From Colocasia esculenta (Eukaryota; Streptophyta; Magnoliopsida; Alismatales; Araceae): a DNA stretch of 64,000 nt. Both the position numbers and the translations under genes were made by a program. The DNA lies in assembly GCA_014218235.1 (NCBI GenBank), contig CM024753.1, positions 185,046,348 to 185,110,347 on the forward strand, given 5' to 3'. Below are positions 22,446 through 33,976 of this stretch, piece after piece (the stretch's first letter is position 1; every line of letters begins with the position of its first letter). The notes under the pieces are model-generated. The model was given only the letters and a program-made list of their open reading frames with translations, was not told where the DNA came from and searched no databases.

Positions 22446-24514
22446 TGTAACGTTCCGACCGTTCGAATCATCTTTGTGTGGTTATGGAGGCCAGTGTGTG
22501 GCCGATGACGTGTGTGTGGCAGGTGTTTTCCGTAGGTTATGAGATTTTGCCCAAAGCGCTCACTATTTCTCGATTCTTAACGCGACAGTGAGGGACGTCG
22601 CGTTTTGATCGCGACAGACCATGGCATCGCGTTCATGATACCGCCGGTTTAAGTGAACGTTTGCATGTCTGCCGCGTGTCGCATGTTGGGTGCACGGACT
22701 GACGTCAGCAGGGTTAAGGCGATAGGCTAAAGTGTCGCGTTCAGGTCGCGACTTAGACGAGCGTCACGTTCTTAACTACATTGCGTTTTTAAGAAACCCT
22801 AGCAGAACAGAGTTCACGGGAGCTCTGCTCGGCTAGGGGGTTTTTGCTGTGGAATTTTTGGGCGATTCAGCTTGTTAGATCTTGGCTTGACGAGCTTCCA
22901 CCGTGAGGACACTACGTGGAGCGGAGGAAACGTCGTACGAGCTTTGTTCTTCGCGTTCTTCGCAAAGGTAGGGAGATTTCCTGTGTTTTGATTCGTGAAT
23001 TGCCCGTGTGTGGTGGATAATGTGTTTCCTGCTTTCCAAACCTTAGATAGCATGTGTAGGAACACATTAAAGCATGAAAACGGAATGAAAACCATAGGTT
23101 TTAAAGAGTTTGGGGTGATCTGAATGATGGACCCCGGTTTAGGGTTCGCACCTGCTAAGGCGACGACCCTTGGCGTCGCGACCAGGTCGCAACACCGCGA
23201 TACGTCACGTTATGAAGGCGACGCAGTATCCTGTCGCGATAACAGCCGAATGTATTTATTCATGAATGCGCATAAGTGTTTGATTATCCGTTTAGTGTGG
23301 TTTGTGGTATGTGATGATAGTAAAGGTGCATTGGCACTTTCTCAGTGCTTGGGGAGCGTGTAGTGTGTGGTTTACGTGGTGTTCACATGGTTTGTGTGGA
23401 GTTTCATGTGGAATGTGCATTGTGCACGTGGTTTCTGTGTACGTGGTATGTAGTTTGACGCCTTCTGTGGATACCTCTTCAGTTGGGAGCCCCAGGTTTT
23501 GTGTGAGCCAGGCACGTGTGTGTGCTCAGGGCTTGTCCCGGTACTGGGTACCGACGAGGTCTTGTCGTCTTCCTGGACACCCTCACTCTTGTGTTGAGTA
23601 GTACGTCCGGCTGAGGGAAAGACGGAAATGGGACAGCGACTAGAGAGAGTTTGTTGTGTTATCACTTGTAGTGCTCTAGTAGTTGGGGGAGACGGACACC
23701 AGTAGACGTACTGGCCCCCAGCTAGTCCTGTTTTCCAATGGCTCACTTTAGGGAGCTCAGGCCAAAGTCCCTAAAGGTGCTAGGCATGGGCCCTGCGAGG
23801 TGTGTGACTTGCAGGTTGTGGTGGTTTAGTTGGACTCCACAGTTCTTTGTACTTGTTTAGTGGAGCGACAGCTGGACCTTTCGTCCGTGGCTGCGAGACT
23901 GAGAGGTAGTCCTGTGTTGTTTGTCCGGGTCAGTAACTGGTGTCGCGAACCAGTTGACGTGGCCCGAGTGTGGCGTTTCTCTACAGTAGCTCGTACACCT
24001 ATTTGGTTTTACTATTTATTTATTTACGCTGATTCCTGTTAAACAGCAAAGGGTAAGTAGTACTTACAGTTTTATATCCTGCTAGATAATAATATAAATT
24101 GCTAGCGTAGTATTTCTTGCTTTGCTACTTGTGTTTGTTTGCTCGGTTTCTGTTTCCCTACTGAGCCAGTGACTCGAGAGGCTCACCCCTACCTCCTACT
24201 AGGTGAGAGAGATCAAGAGATTTCGCGCCCATCGTCCAGTGGAGGGTCAGCACCACCAGCAGTGTAATATTACTTTTCTGTTGTTTACCTCGGGGTATGC
24301 CCCAGGTTTTATTGTAGTTTGGTTACAGATGTACTATGGCTATGTATATTCATGTAAATATTTGTGAGATTGATAGATCTTATATTTATTTGAGCTGGTT
24401 CCTTTATATTTTTACGGACTAGTGGTTTGATATCCCTTGCGAGGCTTCGGCCCATTCGCGGGAGGCGGACTCAAGTTATTAGGTTAACGGGTTTGAACGG
24501 CGAGGACCGTCATA
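22446..24514 (+). repeat. 3' LTR of element C (2069 bp)
   Basis: It aligns end to end with 15459-17541, with a few short indels such as the lost GGGGAG near 24150. It ends CCGTCATA at 24514 and is followed by CAGGG and element B sequence. Confidence 0.92.
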
Positions 24515-25270
24515 CAGGGCAACCAAGCGATGCACCTCAACCTCGAGGGCAACGCAACAGCAACCAGAAACGAGCACAACACAGTTATGCGGAGACCTCA
24601 CTCCCCCCAGAACCAACAGAGAAAGTCTCTGGGAGCACCTCCCCAGAGCTCACAAGCAGTCCTAACCAGGCTGACAACAACCACAGACAAGTGTCGTAGC
24701 GCTCAACCAGCGATGCAATACGACACACAGAACATCTGCTTAGCTCGAGCAATAATGCCGATTGAGCAGAGCACAACACACAACCGTGCGCACAAACAAG
24801 AGATCACACACACAAGACCAACACAACACACACCCCAACAACAGAGGGGTAGCCAACAAGGTAGAAACACCTTGACTGGTTCCACAGACAACAACTCCGT
24901 ACCGATGAAGGCCACACCACACGTAGGCTCTCTTAGCCTTCGTGATGCACACATGCTCAGATGCGCCGAAGACGACCAGGAGCTCCGCACTTGGACTTGC
25001 CTGCAAGCGTCCTCCACACAAGGAAGACCACTGCCAGCGAGTCCAGCGCCAACCGTGCCGCTACGGCACGAACACGGCGAGCGACCACACTCGCCACGCA
25101 CGCAGCATAGTAACAACTACAACCTGCAGCACGAATCATGCAGGGAAACCGCACACCTGCAAAACATTTGAAAACACAAGCCTAACACCAGTCGGACGGT
25201 GTTAGTAGCACACTAGTACCTTTCTTTGGGACAACTATAGTTATTAACTCCTTAAAAATCTCAGTAGACT
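24515..25270 (-). other. Interior of B, right block
   Basis: This non-coding piece joins the primer site of B to the point where C inserted. It is CA-rich on the plus strand and includes one more CTGGGAGCACCTCCCCAGAG repeat near 24630. The frames on both strands (for example 24530-25171 plus and 24703-25116 minus) overlap each other and match no family I know. The left edge includes the CAGGG duplicate. Confidence 0.55.
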
Positions 25271-25288
25271 CCTCGCTCTCATACCAAC
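25271..25288 (-). promoter_or_regulatory. Primer-binding site of B, initiator-Met tRNA with one mismatch
   Basis: On the minus strand GTTGGTATGAGAGCGAGG directly follows the right LTR. TGGTATGAGAGC differs from the initiator-Met complement TGGTATCAGAGC at one base. Confidence 0.8.
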
Positions 25289-28114
25289 TGTAACGATCCC
25301 ACCTCTCGGACCCCCACCAGGGACCCCGGAAGGTCGTGCCGCCACCCATGGATCCGAAGACCCGGAAGGGTTAGAAGAATTAGTCTAGTGAGATATGTAC
25401 CGAATTTAAATAACTATAACAATATGTACAATATACAAAGGTCTGTACAACGTGTCCCAAGTAAAAGTACAGGTACAAGAAAAAGGTGCAGTCCTTAAGG
25501 GGTATACCCCGAGGACTTGCAAGGCACAACTCTCCACTCACTCAAGTACAAGAGCTCACAACACTCGCTCTCACTGCTACTGACAACACACGGCGCCACA
25601 GCCGCCGCCTCCGCAACCCATCCGACACCGAGCTCCCGTGATGACGAGCCCCTAGCTGAAGGAAGTAGGGGGGGTGAGCCTCGCGAACAAGGCCCAATAG
25701 GGATTACCAGTCCCTCACCGGCCAGAGCAGCAGGAACTCCAAAAATAGGAAAACTACACTAGAAATCTATAAAGCTAGGAACACCTACAGCATGGTACTA
25801 CTAAGCAGCGGAAGAGAACAGTACGACGCCACGACCACCAACCGAGGTCGGGCCACAAACACGACTCCCACAGAAACCAAAGGAGTCGGGCACACAACGG
25901 AAGCAACCGTCGGCACACCTGTCGAGGTCATAGAACAACCAACTGAGAACGATGTCTCACCTCAAGCACGACCACCTCAGACCTTCACAGGGTCGAGGGC
26001 CCATAAGCAGAACCACCCCGGACTGTGGACATGTCACAAGGTCGGGAAGCCACACACGCCGGTGCCACCACGGACTGGCACCCAAGAACGGGACCACGGA
26101 ACCGAGAGAACACTGAAACAGAAACTGCCAGAGGCACGGGACTGCAAGAGTCCAGACCAACGACGCCCACAGAAACTAGGCACAGCCAGGCTATAACCGC
26201 TGTGCATGCTAGGGCAACGGATAACACTTGGAAACGTCGTGAGGAAACGCCGTCACAACAACAACAACCAAGCCACCGCTGCTTGCAGCTAAGAGGGGGA
26301 CCCACAGTCCGGACGCTCTTCTCGCTAGCCTAGCTCCTGCCTCCGCCCCCGTGCAAGGGCGAGACAAAGCCACCATAGAAACACACAATACACGCAACAC
26401 CGTAGCCTGGCCAAGCTGCGGCCTCACGCCTGACACCACTACGTGGCTCCAAAACCAACGCAAAGAGAGGTAGTGAGACAAGCGACTGACTAGCCTGCAC
26501 CGGGTAGAACTCCGGCCATCCTCAGTGCCCTAGGCCTAGTCAAGAGAGCCCTGCAAACGACTCAGCGCCGCTGTCCAAACCACTGTTTTCCCCTCAACTC
26601 CAGAGTCCGCCCTATCGGCTGCCAACTCGAGTACGCTCGTCGCCCTGATACCTCCCTCGAAGGCGCCCAAGGACGGGGGTCCCAGGAAATGGTAACAACC
26701 TCTCAGATCGGGGACAAGCCCTTAGGTGTCAAGCACTGGGCGAACAGGCGGGGCAGCACAACAAAACCATGCCGAACTGCTGGCTTGTAATACACAACAA
26801 GCCCAGCAAGCGAGAGGCATGTACGGACCCTCAAAAGGGCCGACGGACGACCAAACATGCATGAGAAAAAGCCGGAGCCTCGGAACACCACCGGCAACAC
26901 GAAAAACTCGTCGCTCTGCTAATAATCGATTGACCGCCAATCAATGGATTATTACACAGATGCGACCCTCCTGGCACCGCTGCCAGGACACGGCCACGAA
27001 GGTGTCACCTTTGGTCACTGAACGCAGGAAGGCAACCATCCGCGTTCCCTACCAGAAGGTCCTAAGGGCAAGGCCTACCCTGGGGCACCTGCCGACACAC
27101 AACCGGGGCCACGGAAACACCCGAGGCAACACAGGTACTGTCGCGACCCCCAAGGCCGTCGCGACACCATTACGACAGGGAAGGGCACCGTGACAGCCCT
27201 TGTTGCGACTGGGCAAGGCGTCACGACAGCAACCCTGTCGCGACCGGGAAGCGCGGCGCGACAGCCTTATCGCGACCGCCAATCGTGTTGCGATAAGGTC
27301 GCGCCCAAGCAGGCCAACGCCTCCTCTGATGTCGCGATGCGCCGAGCCGTCGCGACACCAGCAGAGAGGCAGACCAATGGGATCCTCAATCCCGGGCCAC
27401 CCACAAACCATACAAACACACCACAAGGGGGAGGGGAGCATGGGGAAAGCAGTAAAGCTAACTATAAACCCCGAGGGGCTCCCAATCGACCCAGATCAGG
27501 AAGGGCACAAGAAATCCCTACCTCTCACGAAGAACGAACCCCAATGGGGCCCTTCACGTCGGTTGGCCACCTCCTCCTCGCTCCACTCAAGGTCCACGAC
27601 GCCACGGCACCACGCACGGTCCTCCACCTCACCTGAAACACACGAAGGGGAGAGGGGGAGGCGGAGCACCGCCAGAGGGAGAGGGAGAAGGGAAGAAGAA
27701 GAAAGAGAGGGGGAAGGGGTGCCGGCCAAGGCTTTTAGCCTTCGGCTCCCAAGACGCGGCGGACCCCCCGTCGCGTTAACCACCTTAACACGACGGGTCA
27801 ATGGACTGCGACAAGAATGCGCCTCCCAAGGGCGCCGCGACAATGCGATAGGCCGTACTGACACACCTGCCACCCTGACAGGTGTCAGACGACTGAAGTG
27901 ACAGAAAGCAGTCGCGACCCGTTGACCGGTCACGACACCAACACGCGACGGAGACACCGGGCGCGACAACGACGCGACGCACACGCTCATCGCCACACGG
28001 ATGATTATCGCATCGAGCACCCCCGACACGACACTAACGTGTCACCCAGCCTAGATGCGTTAGTGGCCAGTCATCCCAGACACCGGACGGAAATACGGGA
28101 AGCCGGGTCTTACA
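25289..28114 (-). repeat. Right LTR (5' LTR) of element B (2826 bp)
   Basis: It starts TGTAACGATCCC and ends CCGGGTCTTACA. It aligns throughout with 7640-10439 but keeps more intact TCGCGAC words (27130-27360) where the left copy has TCGTGAC or TCACGAC. It holds extra sequence near 26765-26840 that is absent on the left. Confidence 0.88.
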
Positions 28115-29337
28115 AGTGGTGTCGACACAGTCTGCTTGTGTGTCGACACACTTCGATTGAAGCTTAAAAATGAGAATTTTTCTGGACACGTGGCTGCTTA
28201 GGGATCAAGGGGATTGACCAAGATTTTTGTGCCCGCGCACCCCAAGGCCCCACATGGATATGGGGCTATCTCCAGAAAAGGGAGAAGAGCAGACATCTCC
28301 AGAAAAGGGTGTGGCGGCTGCAGAAAGGGAAAAAGGGAGTCTGCGTCCAGAAAGGGAGAAGAGCAGTGCTATTTGGAAGTAGAACATGAAGAAGAAGAAG
28401 AGAAGAGACGAGGGGAGAGGATAAAGTATCTGCATCCAGAAAGAGAGCAGAGCAGCACTATCAGATTGAGGAGTAGAAGATTAGCAAAGGAAGAAGAAGA
28501 ACTGGCAATCCGGATGCCATTGAAGCAGAGCATCGTGGATTGAAGAACTCCATCGAATTCCCTCAAGCGTCTTCAATCCAAGCTTCTGCAAGTTTTCTTC
28601 ATCTAGGAACATCCAAGTCACATCTATTTCATTTATTTTCTTGGAGTGTTCATCGAGTTTTTCATTGTGTGATCTATGTGTTCTACACAGATCACTTAAT
28701 TTTGTCAGTTCTAATTTTATCATTATATTGAGATAGATCGGGCTAGAGGATCTATTCTCTAATTAAGCTTATTCTAGCAGAACTTGGATCCTTCGTGGTC
28801 CAAAGGTTTGGAGCCGTAGTGCTCTGGTTTGGAGCCTTAGTGCTCTGGAGCCGTTGTGCTCATGTGCTAGTGAGTCGTCGTGCTTATCTCCTGAGTTTTC
28901 TTTGAGTCGTCGTACTCAAAGGGTTTGGAGTTGTCGTACTCCAGTTGTGTCTTGAGTTGTCGTGCTCAAGGGTGTTCTGGAGTTGTCGTGCTCCAGTGTG
29001 TGTTTTACTCAAGGTTTTGAGTATTGTGGCCTCACTGTGTGAGGGGTGGACGTAGGAGTCACTAGAGGTGATTTCCGAACCACCTAAAAATGCTCTGTGC
29101 AGTAGTTTGAATTGTGGTTTGACTTTGTATTGCGCTAGATGCATGCATAGGGATTTCGCTCACACTACTAATTGATTTGCTCACACACACTAATCACACA
29201 TATTGCATCTGTTCAGTGGGGTTTTATTTGAATAGATATCTTAATTCGAAGTAATTTTTAAATTGCTTTAGTTTCTGCTGCAAATCTATTCAACCCTCCT
29301 TTCTAGCTTTGCCATTACCGAATATTCGATCCCAACA
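28115..29337 (+). repeat. 5' LTR of S1, right fragment
   Basis: It continues the LTR interrupted at 7639 and ends CGATCCCAACA. It matches 33823-35097 of the 3' LTR. Around 28262 the sequence GGGGCTATCTCCAG replaces GGGGCTATAAATACCC of the 3' copy, removing the TATA box. The hairpin array is at 28808-28996. Confidence 0.9.
28808..28996 (+). repeat. Hairpin array in the S1 5' LTR
   Basis: Short inverted repeats follow each other about every 25 bases: TTTGAG/CTCAAA (28901-28920), TGGAG/CTCCA (28926-28943), CTTGAG/CTCAAG (28951-28970) and CTGGAG/CTCCAG (28977-28996). Each encloses an 8-base loop close to TCGTCGTG. Earlier, weaker units read GGAGCCGTAGTGCTC. Confidence 0.85.
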
Positions 29338-29338
29338 A

Positions 29339-29350
29339 TTGGTATCAGAG
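29339..29350 (+). promoter_or_regulatory. Primer-binding site of S1, initiator-Met tRNA
   Basis: TTGGTATCAGAG lies one base after the 5' LTR end, as is usual in Copia elements. Confidence 0.92.
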
Positions 29351-29438
29351 AAGGTTAACCACTCTAACTGTTAGATCTAATTCCTTGTTGCACTGTCTTA
29401 CTGTGAATAGATCTAATAGTCTTTTGAGTTTTGGTATA

Positions 29439-31139
29439 ATGGCAAATTTCTTTAATCTACATGAATTTCCTGTTATAATTTCAGAGAAATCCCCAATCTC
29501 ACTTTCATCAAGTTTTTCAGAGGAAGTACAAAGAAAAGGAGCAAAAGGAATTCACAAATGCTCAATGGCAAAGAAGAACTTCAATGAATCCAGAAAATCA
29601 CCAATTCAGAAAATTGTGGCTCTCACAGCACATTCTAAGAGCTCAGAGCATTCTTCATCCTCTTCAAAACACAAGAAATCAAATGGGTCTACAAGGTCAG
29701 GTAAATCCACTCCAGACTCATCTATGTATTCTAACTCTGATTCTGATGTAGATGAAGGAATGTCTCAGGTTAAATTGCTTGAATTCTGTGAGAAGATACA
29801 AAATCTTAATGTACAGCTGAACACTAAAAATAAAGACTTGAAAAAGACTTTAAAACATTGCTATGAAGTAAATGAGAATTTGAAAAATGAAGTTGAAAAA
29901 TTAAATTCTGAGAAAGAGAATTTGGAAGATGAAGTCCAAATCTGTGAAAATAACCTGAATAGATTAAAAGATAACTATGAGCTATTGAAATCAAAAGTCA
30001 TTAATCTGGAAAATGAAAAAGAAGAATTGATTGATCTCAATGAAAACTTCAAATCTGACAATGATCAATTAAACAAACAGATTTCTAACATGGCTCATGA
30101 TCATCAAATAACTGAAAGATGCAAACAACTTGTTGAAGAAAATTGTCACTTAAAGAGAAATATTGAATGTTTGTTACATGACAAACCATTAGATAATGAT
30201 TGTAGCAATTTCAGTAATAAAATTACTGATATGGAAAAACAAATTGCTCAATTTGAAAATGAAAAGAACAAGATGAAAAATGGTTTGGATGTCATGCTAA
30301 ACAAGCTTCAAATTTCAGAAAAAGAAGTTGTTGCATTAAAAGCTGAAAAATAGAAGCTTCAACATGAATTGAAGAATACTAAATACACAAGTCTTGCTTC
30401 TGTGAGAGATAAGAAAAATGAAAATAAAATAAAATTAACATTTGTTAAAGCTACTGCAAACAAGAACTCTGCTAATTCTAATGAAAAACTAGTGAAAGTT
30501 CTTGTTCAGAAACAGACAAAGAAAAAGAAAAATGCTACTGTCAAGAAGATTCATCTACTTCCTCCATCAGTCCAAAAATCTCCAAGGCAAGTTCCAAATT
30601 CACATCATGCTAAGAGCCACCAAAAAGTACCTCCTTCTTCTCATGGTATGCCTCCTCACAGGAAAAGGAGATTCCAACAAATGCATACATGCCAAAGTAA
30701 GTACTAGGTAAGAAATACTCTCATTTGCTTTAACTGCAATAAACCTAGTCATCTTGCCAAACATTGCTGGATTAGAAATCAAAATTTCAAAAAACAAGCC
30801 AAATCAGTCCAATGCTTTCATTGTCATAAAATTGGTCATATTTCTAGGGGCTGTTGGTACAGAAATGATTTTGTTGTGCATGCTCAGAAATTCCAGTCTA
30901 ATGCATATGCTCATACACATAGGAATAAATATCATATTCATACTGAAAATGTTCAGAAATTCCATGTGTATAGGCATAGAAATGCTGCACAAAATCATTC
31001 TGTTTCTGCTTATATTAAAAATCCAAAAATTAGAAAACTTTATGAAAACATAGATGCATTGAGCAAGGTAAAAAGAAAATCTGGAACTAATTCTGCTCAT
31101 AGTTCTATCAATGAAAGAAACCCATCTATACAAAAATAA
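29439..31139 (+). pseudogene. gag: gag remnant of S1: coiled coil and two zinc knuckles, capsid part missing
   Basis: The first ATG in the frame is at 29439 (MANFFNLHEFPVI). One frame runs to 31139 with stops at 30351 and near 30705. A Ser/Lys-rich segment (residues 50-100) leads to a long coiled coil (about residues 110-310, rich in Leu/Lys/Glu/Asn). It is followed by a basic linker and two CCHC knuckles, CFNCNKPSHLAKHC (near 30725) and CFHCHKIGHISRGC (near 30815). Sirevirus gag normally begins with a globular capsid-type domain that is absent here; the loss lies close to the primer site. The coiled coil could be mistaken for a host cytoskeletal protein, but the knuckles and position settle it as gag. 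Confidence 0.85.
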
Positions 31140-33426
31140 AATCATTTTGGATTCATAAATCTTTATTGAACTCTAACATTGATTTCATTGTAGGATCCAA
31201 GCAAGTGTGGGTCCCAAAATCAGCTTGATCAGCAAGCCGAGGAGTCTTACAGCCATACATTGTAAATGGATTCAAGATATTGACTGTGCAAGGCAAGAAA
31301 TGATTGGAGAACACAGGTAAAATCTTTGAAAAAAGAAATGAAGATTGTTCAGGTAAAATTTCTTTATCATTTCAAATGTAAATTGTCTGAATTGAAATGA
31401 ATGTTTAATTTTTATCTGAATAATGAGAAATGTGTTTCAATGCTGCTTTCAACAAGAAATTTATGTCATAACAATTGAAATCATGTTTGTTTGTCTGTGC
31501 CCATGGCTCCTTGTGCATATCTTCTTTTTTGACTTCTTAGTATATCAAATGATGATATGTGGAAAAACAAGTTATGCTTGTTTGGAAACTATCATTATGC
31601 GTGAGTAAAATACTCCGCCAAGTACCAAAAGTCATGTTATGCATAAAACTAATTGTACGCATAATCATGTGTGAATTGATTACAATTTTTTTTTTTTCAT
31701 TCCATGCACATGTTAAGGGGGAGTAAATTTTGGAAAGTGCAAAATGCTCTTAAAAATGCTGTAAATAATTGTTAAAACATGTTGGAACTTGAAAAGTTCA
31801 GAAACTTGAATTTGATCATGCTCTGGTCGACATACATCTTCTCTTGTGTCGACACCAATTCTTTTTTATCATGATCAGGTCGACACATAGTACACATGTG
31901 TCGACACTAGTTGTTCACTGCTGCTCTACTCTTGAAAAGTTATTCTGACAACATTGAGTCTGCTACTTCTGTAACTGTCGACATATGAGATCCAGTTGCG
32001 TCGACAGATTCTTTGAAAATCTTTGGATATTGCTTCATTCCAGAATGAAGGCTTCTCACACTGCATTGGCATTCTTGGTATATTAAATAGTGACTTGAAG
32101 AAAGGCAAGTCAAGCTTGTCTGGACACTTTCACTATGCGTGAGTATAAGTCTCCGCCAAGTATCAAGAGCCTTCTTTTTATGCAATTCTTAAGAGGGAGC
32201 CTTGTTTTTCTGAAACATTCTTGTTCATTCTATTTTCACTTCATTCCATTCCTATTTCTTCCATAATCTTCATGTTCACCTTGTGAGGGGGAGATACATG
32301 AAAGGGGGAGTCATTGTCATATTCCTTGACCTTACTTGTCTATCTTGAACCCCAAACTCATCAGAATTTTTGAGTCCTTGTGCTATTTTCTTATGAGAGA
32401 ATTAAGACATTGAAATTAAACTCATTGTACATTTAGTTTAATTTCAAAGATTCATTATCATTTCAAGGTTAAGCAATCTTAATACTGAATGTCTTTAAAA
32501 TGACTTGTAAAACACTTGTAGGCACATGAGTAGCTTTATTATTTAACATGTGCATGTTTCAGCTTCATTTTTACCACATGTTAAGAATACTTTTTCTAAA
32601 TTCGTAGTCATGACTTTTATGGTCAAAGCAAACATATTCCTGCAAAACAACAAAAGAAAATGATCAACAATATGGAAAGATACAAACAGAGCAATGCAAA
32701 TTCTTGAACCACTGAGTAACCGGGCCATCTCACCTAAAAATTGATTTGTTTCGAGTCAAAAAGTGGAAATAAAAATTTTCAACTCTGTATAAGATAATGA
32801 AAGTTAAACCACTGAGTAATCAGGAGGTCTTGCATCTGATCAATGTGATCTCTTGCACTAAAAATTGAGATTTAAGTAATTTATTCTTGTATTCTTTCCC
32901 AGCTAAAAATGAAAGGAAATTCAAATTGACAGGATAGAAAAGCTTAAGACCTTACTAAAGTTCATGCATACTGAGTTTAGACCTATTATTCTATATTGTG
33001 TTAAAATTAAAGCTCCTAACATCCTTGTTAAATACTTCTGCTCACTCATATAGGTCACTTTACTTCACATTTGCACCATTATTTTAACTACATTCAAATC
33101 ATTATATCTTGCAATACCTTGTGTTGAGTGTGTCTTTGTGATTAAGCTTTGTTGCACAATAACAAGAACACAATAATTTATCTCATTTGACAATATCACT
33201 TTGCCTCACTTATTTTGATTATTTCTGACAATTCATTTCCAACATTTCATTTCTTGATCTCCTACAATCTTTGTTTCTCTCTCTTATCTATCTTTTTGAT
33301 GTTGTCAAAAAGGGGGAGAAAGTTTCTTATGGGAGAAAGTTCAAAGGGTGAATATGGTAAAGGGGAGTTATTGCAGTCAAGGGAGTCAGGCTATTGGGAG
33401 ATTGTTCATATATTTTGTCATCATCA
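31140..33426 (+). other. Long non-coding 3' region of S1 with repeated polypurine tracts
   Basis: A short trace of the gag-pol joint (KQVWVPKSA near 31200) is followed directly by non-coding DNA, so pol was deleted. GGGGGAG or GGGGAG tracts occur near 31717, 32286, 32303, 33311 and 33361, before the one at 33431. A segment ending GCGTGAGTATAAGTCTCCGC near 32135 is a diverged duplicate of one near 31597. TGTCGACAC words recur at 31826-32005. No reading frame of interest was seen. Confidence 0.75.
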
Positions 33427-33439
33427 AAAAGGGGGAGAA
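33427..33439 (+). promoter_or_regulatory. Polypurine tract of S1
   Basis: AAAAAGGGGGAGAA directly precedes the 3' LTR start TGTTGGG. This is the typical form in Sireviruses. Confidence 0.92.
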
Positions 33440-33671
33440 TGTTGGGTTGAGTGTGTTTTGGAATTTCCTAAAGTTGTATTTTAATGATGACCAATGAACA
33501 TCACTCATACCTTGATTTTGATGATGACTTATTGAACATGTTATACATTTTATACATATGACAACAATGCTTAAACAACATATTTTTGATGTTTAATATT
33601 ACACATTTTAATGATAATATCTTGTATTAATGGTTTACACTTTATATTTTCAGGTTTACACAAATTTGTCA

Positions 33672-33860
33672 CAGTGGTGTCGACACAGTCCACCTATGTG
33701 TCGACACTGGCTGACTGTCCCAGAAGCATGTTCTGAGAGAAGCAACCAGTGGTGTCGACACAGTCCACCTGTGTGTTGACACTAGATGACTGTCCCAGGA
33801 AGTAGTCAGAACAGTTGAAGCCAGTGGTGTCGACAAAGTCTGCTTGTGTGTCGACACACT
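33672..33860 (+). repeat. 75-bp tandem repeat with GTGTCGACAC, S1 3' LTR
   Basis: CAGTGGTGTCGACA starts at 33672, 33747 and 33822, exactly 75 bases apart; the third unit is cut short. Each unit holds two copies of the palindrome TGTCGACA (one decayed to TGTTGACA) about 20 bases apart. The 5' LTR has the same array split by element B. Confidence 0.9.
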
Positions 33861-33976
33861 TCGACTAAAGCTAAAAAATGGTATTTTTTCTGGACACGTG
33901 GCTGCTTAGGGATCAAGGGGATTGACCTAGATTTCTATGCCCACGCACCCCAAGGCACCACATGGACACATGGGGC

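Larger units (their letters stand above)
15459..24514 (+). mobile_element. Tekay/Del-type Ty3/Gypsy element C, complete but decayed
   Basis: It is 9056 bp with LTRs of 2083 and 2069 bp, an initiator-Met primer site, gag, protease, reverse transcriptase, RNase H, integrase, a chromodomain-like C-terminus and a polypurine tract. Domain order and the chromodomain-like end place it among chromoviruses, most likely Tekay/Del. Several stops and at least four frameshifts mean it makes no full polyprotein. It is the innermost element of the left nest. Confidence 0.93.
7640..28114 (-). mobile_element. Tekay-type Ty3/Gypsy element B without pol
   Basis: Two LTRs of 2800 and 2826 bp (7640-10439 and 25289-28114) face each other in the same orientation. 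On the minus strand each begins TGTAAGACCCGG. A primer site lies next to the right LTR and a polypurine tract next to the left one, so the element reads right to left. After removal of the solo LTR and element C, its interior is only about 4.1 kb and shows no gag, protease, reverse transcriptase or integrase motif. It is best called a large non-autonomous derivative. The flanks AGCAG and AGTGG would be a target duplication with two changes. Confidence 0.82.

Noticed and set aside
25277..25288. tRNA-like sequence next to LTRs (also 17542 and 29339)
   Set aside because: Only the 12-18 bases complementary to the tRNA 3' end are present; these are primer-binding sites, not tRNA genes.
29439..30353. 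Coiled-coil protein resembling a cytoskeletal or kinesin-like host gene
   Set aside because: Same frame carries two CCHC knuckles, follows a retroviral-type primer site and lies between LTRs; it is gag.
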